From: Botryobacter ruber
GTDB taxonomy: Bacteria; Bacteroidota; Bacteroidia; Cytophagales; Hymenobacteraceae
NCBI RefSeq assembly: GCF_003347595.2
Contig: NZ_QCZK02000029.1
Span: 1 to 64,000, forward strand
Direction: 5' to 3'
DNA: 64,000 nucleotides
In this document: in pieces, positions 9,036 to 16,889 of the stretch
How the letters are laid out: each line of letters opens with the position of its first letter
How positions within the stretch are numbered: the stretch's first letter is position 1
Translations under genes and position numbers: made by a program
Notes under the pieces: model-generated
The model's input: only the letters and a program-made list of their open reading frames with translations
What the model was told of the DNA's origin: nothing
Database searches by the model: none

Positions 9036-9065
9036 CAAAATTAGAGATAAATACCCACAATCAAA
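9036..9065 (-). promoter_or_regulatory. Putative nuoA promoter
   Basis: On the minus strand TTTG (9065-9062), an 18-base spacer and TAATTTTG (9043-9036) fit the Bacteroidota -33/-7 consensus TTTG-N19..21-TAnnTTTG with a spacer one base short. The nuoA start codon lies 33 bases further on. Confidence 0.5.
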
Positions 9066-9500
9066 AGACTAAAAATAACAGAAATAGGGTGTTTTTACTT
9101 GTTGTAATATAAGTAATATTTGTTGAAAATGCAGATGTTTTGTTGGTAAGGTGTAATTTTTATGGTCTCATGTTTGTGTTTGTCTTATGTTATGGTGTTG
9201 TGGGTGTATTTGGTAAGGGGGTGTGGGGTTGAAGCGTGCGGTTTTGTTTTGGAGAGGGTGTTTGGTTTTTGCTATTGTGGCTGTGGGTGGCTATTTCAAA
9301 ATGAAGGGCCAGGGGCCTTTTCGCCTGCGGCATATGTAAATAACCTTGCTCCCTCCAGGGCGGAAAAAAGGTTATGTTGCGTCCTGTATTTGGGTTTTGA
9401 GGAGTAGGAGAGGGTGTGGTGGCAGGAGCAGAAAGGTCCTGAAATGATCGGAGCCATACAGCATTGCATGGCTCCGGATAATAAGGGCTTAATTGAGTTG
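9066..9500. other. Gene-free region with G/T-skewed tract and repeat R1
   Basis: No convincing gene. Between about 9130 and 9290 the plus strand is almost only G and T, a strong strand bias. Positions 9403-9435 hold a copy of the short dispersed repeat R1 (GGTGTGGTGGCAGGAGCAGA). A hairpin at 9449-9476 lies just past the end of the next gene. Confidence 0.6.
9449..9476 (-). terminator. Possible terminator of the T9SS cargo gene
   Basis: A 9-bp stem (CGGAGCCAT/ATGGCTCCG, 9449-9457 with 9468-9476) lies 25 bases past the stop codon. The following minus-strand bases are only weakly T-rich, so the call is tentative. Confidence 0.4.
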
Positions 9501-10916
9501 CTATTGTTTGATTATTTTCCTGGTAGCTACCGCATCACCTGTGTGCAGCTGCAGCAGGTAAAGGCCGGATGGAATATTAGCCAGATCAAGTTCCTGCTGT
9601 GTGGTGGTAGGTTTCAGTTGTTTTGTTAAAACGGTTTTGCCGGTCAGGTCAGTAACTGTTAAAGTTGCCTGGGTGGCAGACTGTGCAAAACGAACTGTAA
9701 TGTTATCGGCAGTCGGATTGGGGTATGCTTCTGTCAGGAGCGCTGCTACTTCTTTTGAGGCTGAAGTGATGGTCTGGAAATTGGAATAGACGATACGTAA
9801 CATAGGTTCGTACCTGCTGGCCTGGTCATTCCACATCTCCTCAATCATTTCTGTTACCTGGTTGGAGGCGTTAAAAGTGTAGCGAGTCTTTGAGCCGTAT
9901 TGAATGTCCCAGGCACCATTTTCCCATTCTTCATCCTGGTTTAAAAGTACATTTCCGTGTGCATCTAACGTTTTAGTGTAGCGCCAGTTGTTTACCCACG
10001 CGCCATTTTTCCACTCCTGATCGATTCCCACATAGCTGTCATTTTCGCCAAATGTCGCAGTCCATTTACTTTCGTTTACCCAATTGCCATCCACCCATTC
10101 CTGCTCAATTGCGCTAGTCCACCAGTCTTCCTCATTGAAATAACTGTTAATATCTCCGGCTGTAAATTCTCGCCAAACAATGTTTGTAATATGCTCGTAT
10201 GGTTCCATTGTGCCGGCTTCATTTGTCTCCGAATAAATAATTGCGGTAGGAGCCGTGTTGGGAGCTGTATACGTATAGGTAGTGTTTCCATCTGCTTCCC
10301 ATGCTGTGCCTTCCCTGGAATAATCTGTGACTTCTGTAAGGTCGCCGCTGGAATTATAAGTTAACGTGGTTCTCCAACTTAGCTTCCAAGTGCCTTCTTC
10401 CCATTCACTTTCTGTTACTTCTGATAGCCGACCATTAGAATCGTAGGTAATTGTGGTTTGGTAGCCATATTGTATCACCCAGTTTCCACCTTCCCATCGA
10501 TAATAAACGAAGCCGGTGTTGTGTCCCTCCTGGCTATAGGAGAGCGTGTATTTATAGGTATTTGTTCCCTGACTATTTTGGCCTGCTTCTTCTGTAATGC
10601 GACCCATATTGTCGTATGTGTAGGAGAAAGTTGAGGTTTGTCGCCAGCCTGTGCCTTCAGGTTCGTACTCTGTGCTGGTGAGCGGCCTGGAAATGGTAGA
10701 AGCTGCCAGTCGATGTGTTGTGAAACGAGCATCAGCAACCTTTAATGTTTTAGCTATCCGTTGGCGTTTTTGCTCAAGTCGTTTAGTGGAATTCAGCCCG
10801 AATGGGCGCTGTTGTTCTGCTTGTGCCGCATCTGTTAAAACAAGCTGCAGGAAACACGCCAGCAGTACAGGCAGACAGGTGTTTCGGACGTTAAAACCAG
10901 AGTAAATTTTTTGCAT
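9501..10916 (-). CDS. Secreted T9SS-sorted protein with Trp-rich YD-like repeats
   Basis: Unrecognised exported protein. The chosen start at 10916 gives an N-terminal signal peptide (MQKIYSGFNVRN then a hydrophobic run ending in DAAQA); the frame is open to 11018 but those residues fit no signal. The body repeats a pattern of about 45-50 residues, W-x-x-G-x-W followed by a TYD-x-x-G-x-like strand (for example EEGTWKLSWRTTLTY, KNGAWVNNWRYTKTL, ENGAWDIQYGSK). This recalls YD/RHS-type repeats. The last 75 residues form a type IX secretion C-terminal domain: YPNPTADNITVRF, LTGKTVL and IPSGLYLLQL. It is therefore probably moved across the outer membrane and anchored or released by the T9SS. Role unknown. 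471 residues. Confidence 0.85.
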   Translation of the reverse strand: MQKIYSGFNVRNTCLPVLLACFLQLVLTDAAQAEQQRPFGLNSTKRLEQKRQRIAKTLKVADARFTTHRLAASTISRPLTSTEYEPEGTGWRQTSTFSYTYDNMGRITEEAGQNSQGTNTYKYTLSYSQEGHNTGFVYYRWEGGNWVIQYGYQTTITYDSNGRLSEVTESEWEEGTWKLSWRTTLTYNSSGDLTEVTDYSREGTAWEADGNTTYTYTAPNTAPTAIIYSETNEAGTMEPYEHITNIVWREFTAGDINSYFNEEDWWTSAIEQEWVDGNWVNESKWTATFGENDSYVGIDQEWKNGAWVNNWRYTKTLDAHGNVLLNQDEEWENGAWDIQYGSKTRYTFNASNQVTEMIEEMWNDQASRYEPMLRIVYSNFQTITSASKEVAALLTEAYPNPTADNITVRFAQSATQATLTVTDLTGKTVLTKQLKPTTTQQELDLANIPSGLYLLQLHTGDAVATRKIIKQ

Positions 10917-11060
10917 AAAGAGAGTTTTTTTGAGTTTAAACATTAAAAATAACTTAATATTTGAATATTTGTCAATACCCACTTCTGGGTATTTTGAAGT
11001 CTGTTGTTTCAAGTCCAACTGGGGCTATAACCGGCAGGAAACAGGAGGTAGAACAAAGCA

Positions 11061-11097
11061 AAAAAGTCCCCCTGAAACTGTTTCAGGCGGGACTTTT
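11061..11097 (-). terminator. Rho-independent terminator after pruA
   Basis: A long stem (AAAAGTCCC...GGGACTTTT with an inner CCTGAAAC/GTTTCAGG stem) is followed on the minus strand by a T run. It lies 22 bases beyond the pruA stop codon. Confidence 0.85.
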
Positions 11098-11118
11098 AAT
11101 TGTTGAGCTTCTGTAACA

Positions 11119-12753
11119 CTACTTCCCTTCCCTCAAAAATGGATACCTATAATCCACCGGCGGCACAAACGTCTCCTTGATCGACCGCGCCGAAACCCAG
11201 CGCAGCAGGTTGAGCATGGAGCCTGCCTTGTCGTTGGTGCCGGAGGCCCGGGCGCCGCCGAAGGGCTGCTGGCCTACCACGGCACCGGTTGGTTTGTCGT
11301 TGATGTAGAAGTTTCCGGCTGCGTTGCTTAGTTTTTTGGTGGCCAGTTCCACGGCATAGCGGTCGCGGGCGAAGATGGCGCCGGTGAGGGCGTAGGGCGA
11401 CGTGTCGTTTACCAGCTCCAGCGTGTCCTCGAAATTGTGCTCGTTGTACACGTAGATGGTAATAACCGGTCCGAAAATTTCTTCGCACATGGTCACGTAC
11501 TGCGGGTTGTGCGCGAGCAGCACCGTAGGTTCGATAAAGTAGCCTTTCGATTTGTCGTAATTGCCGCCGGTTATCACTTCCACTTCATTGCTTTTCTTCG
11601 CATTCTCAATATACTGTGCAATTTTATCGAACGACTTCTCGTCAATAACGGCGTTGATGAAGTTGGAGAAATCTTCGGGTGGTCCCATTTTAAAGGACTT
11701 CAGATCTTCCCGTATGTACTGTTCTACTTCCTCCCACAGGTTATCCGGGATATAGGCGCGGGAGGCGGCGGAGCATTTCTGGCCCTGGTACTCGAAAGCG
11801 CCGCGGGTGATGGCCGTAGCCAGCGCTTTGGCATCTGCAGAAGGATGGGCCAAGATAAAGTCTTTGCCACCTGTTTCGCCTACAATGCGCGGGTAGCTTT
11901 TGTACCTGTGGATGTTGTTGCCGATGGTTTTCCAGATGTGCTGAAACACGCCGGTGCTGCCTGTAAAGTGGATGCCGGCAAAATCGCGGTGGTTGAAGAT
12001 CACGTCGCCTGCCGTTGGGCCGTCTACATAAATCAGGTTGATGACGCCGTTTGGCAGCCCCGCCTCTTCCAGCAGTTCCATGATCATGTGGGCCGCATAA
12101 ATCTGGGTGTGTGCCGGTTTCCAGATCACCACGTTGCCCATCATGGCGACCGAGGTAGGCAGGTTGCCTGCAATAGCCGTGAAGTTGAACGGCGTGAGCG
12201 CAAACACAAAGCCTTCGAGCGGGCGGTGCTCCATGCGGTTCCATACTCCCGGCGACGACTCGGGCTGCATCTGGTAAATCTCCGTCATGTAGTGCACGTT
12301 AAAGCGCAGGAAGTCGATCAGTTCGCAGGCAGAATCTATTTCGGCCTGAAACGCATTCTTCGACTGCCCCAGCATGGTGGCGGCGTTTAGCTGCGCGCGC
12401 CAGGGACCAGCCAGGAGGTCGGCTGCTTTCAGGAAAATACTGGCGCGGTGCTCCCAACTCATTTCAGCCCAGGCTTCGCGGGCGGCCAGGGCCGCGTTTA
12501 TGGCTTGTTCCACGTGGGTCGCGTCGCCTTCGTGGTAGTAGCCAAGCACGTGCTGGTGGTCGTGGGGCTGCAGGATGGGCTGTTTGTTGCCGGTGCGCAC
12601 CTCGTCGCCGCCAATGAACATGGGCACGTCTACCTCGTCGGCTTTCAGGGCCTGGTAGGTGCTGAGCAGCTCTTCCCGCTCAGGAGAGCCCGGCGCATAT
12701 GATTTTACTGGTTCGTTTACAGGAGTGGGTACTTTAAAAAATCCGGTTGCCAT
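11119..12753 (-). CDS. pruA: L-glutamate gamma-semialdehyde dehydrogenase (P5C dehydrogenase)
   Basis: NAD-dependent aldehyde dehydrogenase that turns glutamate 5-semialdehyde/1-pyrroline-5-carboxylate into glutamate, the second step of proline breakdown. It is the stand-alone type, not fused to proline dehydrogenase; no putA-like gene is nearby. The catalytic cysteine is in EYQGQKCSAASRAY, the general-base glutamate in VGETGGKDF, and the NAD-binding text FTGSTGVFQHIWKTIG is present. The start at 12753 (MATGFFKVPTP) fits relatives; an in-frame Met 18 bases upstream is also possible. 544 residues, normal length. Confidence 0.95.
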   Translation of the reverse strand: MATGFFKVPTPVNEPVKSYAPGSPEREELLSTYQALKADEVDVPMFIGGDEVRTGNKQPILQPHDHQHVLGYYHEGDATHVEQAINAALAAREAWAEMSWEHRASIFLKAADLLAGPWRAQLNAATMLGQSKNAFQAEIDSACELIDFLRFNVHYMTEIYQMQPESSPGVWNRMEHRPLEGFVFALTPFNFTAIAGNLPTSVAMMGNVVIWKPAHTQIYAAHMIMELLEEAGLPNGVINLIYVDGPTAGDVIFNHRDFAGIHFTGSTGVFQHIWKTIGNNIHRYKSYPRIVGETGGKDFILAHPSADAKALATAITRGAFEYQGQKCSAASRAYIPDNLWEEVEQYIREDLKSFKMGPPEDFSNFINAVIDEKSFDKIAQYIENAKKSNEVEVITGGNYDKSKGYFIEPTVLLAHNPQYVTMCEEIFGPVITIYVYNEHNFEDTLELVNDTSPYALTGAIFARDRYAVELATKKLSNAAGNFYINDKPTGAVVGQQPFGGARASGTNDKAGSMLNLLRWVSARSIKETFVPPVDYRYPFLREGK

Positions 12754-13191
12754 ACGTGTTTTACCTCGCATTTAAGTGTGACTGAAAATTGCCTGAAGGC
12801 AAAAGGTATTTTTAGTACGAATGGAAACGTGAATTAGAAAAAATCTGATGAAAAAAATTAATGGGCTGATGGGGTAATGTGCTAATTGATTAATGTGCTG
12901 ATGTGCTAATTTTTAAATGGATGAATTGTTAAATTGTTGTAATTCTGAAGACTTTGATTCAGGCAAAAGGAGCAGAGGCTGTGGTGGCAGGAGCAGCGCA
13001 TTTTTTTAAGCTTCCTGGAGGCTGTTTTTTATGCTGCTCCTGCCACCATTGCCTCTGCTGATGTCTTGAACACGATTATGAGATTAAAGGATAAGCAGGA
13101 TTCTGTTACGCAATAGCGAAATCTTTATGATCATTTAATCTTTTAATCCTGTTCAAGACAATCCTCATTCAGACAAAAATTCAGCACCTTA
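12754..13191. repeat. Gene-free region with three dispersed repeat types
   Basis: About 438 bases without a gene. From 12846 to 12925 it repeats TTAATGTGCTAATG-like units (family R7, also at 43391-43640). At 12972-13001 and 13031-13058 two copies of R1 (GCAGAGGCTGTGGTGGCAGG) face each other and form a hairpin with 25-base arms. From 13082 to 13180 AATCCTG/CAGGATT and TTCAGACAAAA texts belong to family R8, also seen at 371-412. Confidence 0.7.
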
Positions 13192-13887
13192 CTAAAGTAT
13201 CTGCTTCAGCTCGCTGAGGCAGCGGATTTCGTAGGTAGGTTTGCTGCGGTGCCTCCTGTTTTCGGGGTTAAAGAAAACCTGGTCTATACCGGCGGCTTTG
13301 GCGCCTTCTATGTCACATTCCAGGTTGTCGCCCACCATCAGGCACTCGTCCGGCGTTACGTTGATGCGCTGCAGGGCATGTTCAAAAATACGTTTGTCGG
13401 GTTTTTTATAGCCACAGCATTCCGAAGTCACAATTTCCTTGAAGTAAGGGTGCAGCTGCGAAGAGTTCATCTTTACATATTGTATTTCCTTAAAGCCATT
13501 GGTGATGATGTGCAGGCCGTACCGTGGCTGCAGGTACGCCAATACCTCGTGCGTGTAAGGGAAAACCGCTGTTTTGGTGGGGCAGAGCGTAGTGTAGGCG
13601 TCGGGCAGGCCGGCGGGGATCTGGTGCTGCTGCAGGCCCAGCCCGAGGAGTGTTTTCTGAAAACGCTGGTGGCGCAACTCCTCCTGCGTTATTTTTCCCT
13701 TGTTGTAAAGGTCCCAGAGGCGGGTGTTTATAAACCTGTATTTCCGGTAAAATGAATTACAATCGAATTTTCCGTGTTCTCCTAAAGCAAACTGGTCGAA
13801 CAGCGCGTACAGGGTTTCTTCTGCGTTTTTTTCAAAATCCCAGAGCGTGTGGTCCAGATCGAATAGAATGTGTGTGTATTTTTTCAT
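13192..13887 (-). CDS. yjjG: YjjG-type HAD pyrimidine 5'-nucleotidase
   Basis: HAD-superfamily phosphatase of the IA subfamily, probably a house-cleaning nucleotidase acting on (non-canonical) pyrimidine nucleoside monophosphates. Motif I is FDLDHTLWDFEKN at residues 9-21 with the nucleophile Asp, motif II is HIITNGF, motif III includes the lysine of KKPDKRIFEHAL, and motif IV is MVGDNLECDIEGAKAAG. The DHTLWDFE text is typical of the YjjG group. The start at 13887 (MKKYTH) is preferred over 13905. 231 residues, single gene. Confidence 0.87.
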   Translation of the reverse strand: MKKYTHILFDLDHTLWDFEKNAEETLYALFDQFALGEHGKFDCNSFYRKYRFINTRLWDLYNKGKITQEELRHQRFQKTLLGLGLQQHQIPAGLPDAYTTLCPTKTAVFPYTHEVLAYLQPRYGLHIITNGFKEIQYVKMNSSQLHPYFKEIVTSECCGYKKPDKRIFEHALQRINVTPDECLMVGDNLECDIEGAKAAGIDQVFFNPENRRHRSKPTYEIRCLSELKQIL

Positions 13888-14055
13888 GGAAGCATTGTAA
13901 TTCATTTTTTAGAACGCAACGGAAATGCCTGTGTTTTGCCGGATTAAAGTTAAATTTGCATGAGGCAGGTGCGGTAGCTAAAACAATAAAAGGTCCGGTG
14001 CAATAACAGCCGGGTTCCTGAAGTTAAAGGATAGAATATAGTGTTTTTGCCTGAT

Positions 14056-14442
14056 TTAAGGTGCCATCCAGCGTCTGGCCTGTATTTTGTTGACAGCTAA
14101 TTCGCGGTTCGAAAACAGGATTCGGTATATTTCCTGGTCTTTGAGCAGCACCGGGTCCCGTTCCAGGTAACTGTATATCTGCGTAAGAACATCGGCGGTT
14201 TCTTCTTTGAGGGAATAGAATACCCACTGGTCTATTTTGCGGGGCGTAACCAGGCCGGCGCCTCTTAAATACGAAAGATGCCGCGACGTTTTGGTCTGGG
14301 TAAAGTCGAGTACCTGTTCGAGGTCCGATATACACATTTCTTTGTTGTGCAGGATCAGGCTGATGATGCGGATGCGCGATTCATCGGCCAGGGCTTTAAA
14401 AACCTGTTCACCAAAGGCAATATTAAAATGTTTAAGTCTCAT
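14056..14442 (-). CDS. ArsR/SmtB-family winged-helix regulator
   Basis: Small DNA-binding repressor, about 128 residues. The winged-helix text FKALADESRIRIISLI, ISDLEQVLDFTQTKTSRHLSYLRGAGLV and the wing RKIDQWVFYSLKEE are all present. The ELCVCD metal site of arsenic sensors is reduced to a single Cys (MCISDL), so a classical alpha3 metal site is not formed and the signal is unknown. It is divergent from the secreted protein gene at 14512 and 70 bases away, with a palindrome between them, so it may control that gene and itself. A Met at 14457 is an alternative start. Confidence 0.88.
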   Translation of the reverse strand: MRLKHFNIAFGEQVFKALADESRIRIISLILHNKEMCISDLEQVLDFTQTKTSRHLSYLRGAGLVTPRKIDQWVFYSLKEETADVLTQIYSYLERDPVLLKDQEIYRILFSNRELAVNKIQARRWMAP

Positions 14443-14480
14443 GCCGTGTATTCCCAAACAAAATTAGGGAAAACCTGCTA

Positions 14481-14493
14481 TAATAAATTATTA
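14481..14493. promoter_or_regulatory. Candidate operator between divergent genes
   Basis: A perfect 6-1-6 palindrome, TAATAAATTATTA, lies midway between the ArsR-family gene and the divergent gene at 14512. ArsR-type repressors often bind such AT-rich dyads; assignment is inferred from position only. Confidence 0.35.
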
Positions 14494-14511
14494 AAAAGTA
14501 AATTGTACCAC

Positions 14512-15207
14512 ATGAACCTATCTTCCTTAACCAGAATTCCTCTTCCTGCATCCTGTAAATGGCTGCTGGTGCCCGTGCTGGCACTGGTACTGGCATTTAC
14601 GGGAACTACACAGGAGGCTACTGCACAGGTAAAGCGGCAGAGTCCGCAGGGGCAGCAAAGAGGAGTGGTGCAGTTATCGGGTTTTGTAGCCATCGGCGAC
14701 AGTTTGTATGGTGTGGGCGGCGTAGTGGTGTATGTGCCGGGCACCAGCCGGGGTACCCAGACAAACGAATTCGGCTACTTTTCGCTGCCTGTATTAACAG
14801 GCGACAGCGTGGTGTTCAATGCACTGGGGTATAAAAAAGAATACCTGATCATCCCGGAAAATTATAAAAGCCAGGGTTACTCCATTATTATGCAGTTGCA
14901 GGAAGATGTGAAGGAACTGCCAATGGTTGAGGTATTTCCGTGGCCAACGGAACGCGATTTCCGGCAGGCTGTGCTCAATGCAAAACTACCCGACGACGGT
15001 CGGGCCGTGGCCATGCGCAACCTGGACCCGGAGGTGCTGGAAGATTTGTTTAAACATACGCCCATGGATGGCGCCGCTAACTTCCGGAACTGGAACCAGC
15101 AGCACATACAGCGGGTAGAGCAGAAAAACATGATTCCGACCATCAGTCCCTTTGCTGTGCTCAAACTCATCGACATGATCCGGAACGGGGAGTTTAAGAA
15201 GAAGTAA
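14512..15207 (+). CDS. Secreted protein with carboxypeptidase-regulatory-like domain
   Basis: Exported protein of 231 residues. The start at 14512 gives a signal peptide (MNLSSLTRIP, then a hydrophobic segment LLVPVLALVLAFTGTTQEATAQ); the frame is open upstream to 14278 but that part runs over the divergent regulator gene. Residues about 45-120 match the CarboxypepD_reg-like beta-sandwich: VVYVPGTSRGTQTNEFGYFSLPVLTGDSVVFNALGYKKEY. The C-terminal third (PWPTERDFRQAVLNAKLPDD and later) recurs in Bacteroidota proteins of unknown function. It may sit in the periplasm or at the outer membrane. Confidence 0.82.
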   Translation: MNLSSLTRIPLPASCKWLLVPVLALVLAFTGTTQEATAQVKRQSPQGQQRGVVQLSGFVAIGDSLYGVGGVVVYVPGTSRGTQTNEFGYFSLPVLTGDSVVFNALGYKKEYLIIPENYKSQGYSIIMQLQEDVKELPMVEVFPWPTERDFRQAVLNAKLPDDGRAVAMRNLDPEVLEDLFKHTPMDGAANFRNWNQQHIQRVEQKNMIPTISPFAVLKLIDMIRNGEFKKK

Positions 15208-15603
15208 GGTTGAATTGCTGATCTTGCAGCCCTAAAATTCTTTCTGCTCCTGCCACCATACCCTCTCCACAAGCTTACCAGCGAAATATTAAGATGCTGT
15301 AAACAAGGTTGCTTCTCATTGCCTATATTTAGTACTACACTGTATGTAGTTGCTTCCATAGTAGCCACACCTTTTTGTCATCCTGGAAGGATCTTGTGGG
15401 AAAGCTGCAGGAACGCGATCTATTATACCAAATAGTAAAAAGGATTTTCCATTACGATTCTGCTTTTAGCAGATGTTTCTGCAGCTAGCCCAGAAGATCC
15501 CTCCGGGGTGACAGGAGGGAGGAATATTTATATGGAAGCGAATAAATACTATTTGGTATTAATGGAAGAGGCTTTTTATATTCGGTACCAGCAACAAGGG
15601 TAT
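15208..15603. repeat. Gene-free region with R1 copy and palindromic element R4
   Basis: No gene. Positions 15242-15268 are an R1 copy on the minus strand (TCTGCTCCTGCCACCATACC). Two 45-base arms, 15376-15420 and 15469-15513, are imperfect complements: TGTCATCCTGGAAGGATCTT against TGTCACCCCGGAGGGATCTT, both running on into GCTGCAG. They enclose about 48 bases. The likely promoter of the lactonase-like gene lies after this. Confidence 0.7.
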
Positions 15604-16806
15604 ATGAAAATAAAACAGTTATTCTGCACAAAGGCAGCCGCGTTATTATTACTACTTGCAGCCTGCACACCCGCAGTTCAGAAACAAAGTACAGCTGTCG
15701 TAACGCAACCTGAAACGGCAGCTACCGCACTGGTGTACGTCGGCACTTACGCCGGCCCCGACAGCGAAAGCATCTTCCTTTACCGCCTCGATACCGGTTC
15801 CGGCGCGTTAACACGTGTGAGTGCCGTGAAAGCAGGCGAAAACCCTTCGTACCTCACGCTCGACCAGCAGCAGCGCTTCCTGTATGCTGTAAACGAAGTG
15901 GGTGAATATAAAGGCAGAAAGGGTGGTGCTGTGAGTGCTTTCACCGTTGATCCGCGCACAGGCGAACTGGTCTTCCTGAACCGGCAGGCTTCTTCCGGTG
16001 GCTCGCTTTGCCACATTTCCCTGGATAAAACCGGCAAAACCGTACTGGTAGCCAGCTATGGCGACGGAAGCGTAACCGCCTTCCCGGTACTGGCAGATGG
16101 GCAGTTAGGAAACTACACCGACACCGAGCAGCATGAAGGAACAGGGCCAAACAAGGCACGGCAGGAGGGGCCGCATGCGCATTACATTCACCCGGACCCG
16201 GCAAACCGGTTTGCTTTCGCCGTGGACCTGGGAACGGACAACATCATGGGGTACCGACTCCAGCCGGAGCAGGCCAGGCTAACACCCAACGAACCTCCAG
16301 TAGCCTTTGCAGCAAAACCCGGTGCCGGACCGCGCCACATGGTCTTTCACCCGAACGGCCGCTATGCCTACGTGATCAACGAACTAAACTCCACCATGAC
16401 AACCCTGGCCTACGACAGCTGCAAGGGCACTTTTTCTGAAATACAAACCAGCACGACCATACCGGCAGGTTTCACGGAGAACAACCAATGCGCTGCTGTA
16501 AAGGTGTCGGCAGACGGTAAGTTCCTGTATGGCTCCAACCGTGGGCACAACAGCATTGTCGTATTTGCTATTGATGAAAATACCGGCAGGCTAACGCTGG
16601 TAGAGCACGAACCGACCAACGGCAACTGGCCACGCGATTTTACGCTGGATTTAACCGGAACGGTACTGCTGGTGGCAAACGAACGCTCCGGCAACATCGT
16701 CACCTACCACATCGACAAAGCCACCGGAAAACTGGCTCCAACCGGACACGAAGTAGAAGTAAGCAAACCCTCCTGCCTGCAGGTGGTGCCGGATAAGCAG
16801 CCATGA
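15604..16806 (+). CDS. Lactonase-fold (6-phosphogluconolactonase-like) lipoprotein
   Basis: Seven-bladed beta-propeller of the Pgl/lactonase family (YbhE-like), which in E. coli opens 6-phosphogluconolactone. The start at 15604 gives a lipoprotein signal (MKIKQLF..., hydrophobic run, LAAC with Cys21), so this member is exported and lipid-anchored and probably acts on an extracytoplasmic lactone; this is inference. Family texts are VYVGTYAGPDSESIFLYRLD, NPSYLTLDQQQRFLYAVNE, PHAHYIHPDPANRFAFAVDLG and GPRHMVFHPNGRYAYVINEL, with NWPRDFTLD near the end. 400 residues. Single gene ending at a hairpin shared with clpB. Confidence 0.88.
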   Translation: MKIKQLFCTKAAALLLLLAACTPAVQKQSTAVVTQPETAATALVYVGTYAGPDSESIFLYRLDTGSGALTRVSAVKAGENPSYLTLDQQQRFLYAVNEVGEYKGRKGGAVSAFTVDPRTGELVFLNRQASSGGSLCHISLDKTGKTVLVASYGDGSVTAFPVLADGQLGNYTDTEQHEGTGPNKARQEGPHAHYIHPDPANRFAFAVDLGTDNIMGYRLQPEQARLTPNEPPVAFAAKPGAGPRHMVFHPNGRYAYVINELNSTMTTLAYDSCKGTFSEIQTSTTIPAGFTENNQCAAVKVSADGKFLYGSNRGHNSIVVFAIDENTGRLTLVEHEPTNGNWPRDFTLDLTGTVLLVANERSGNIVTYHIDKATGKLAPTGHEVEVSKPSCLQVVPDKQP

Positions 16807-16834
16807 TAGAAGTCCTGCTCCCTTTTACTAACAA

Positions 16835-16866
16835 AAAGCCGCCGCTCCAGACGGAGCGGCGGCTTT
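16835..16866. terminator. Terminator between lactonase gene and clpB
   Basis: A perfect 14-bp stem (AAAGCCGCCGCTCC/GGAGCGGCGGCTTT) with a 4-base loop lies between two convergent genes. The minus-strand side has the better T run (TTTTTG), so it mainly serves clpB, and may serve both. Confidence 0.85.
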
Positions 16867-16889
16867 GTAACTACACTTTAAAACTAAAC

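Noticed and set aside
11437..12390. 317-codon open frame opposite pruA
   Set aside because: Shadow frame of pruA with no protein-like features.
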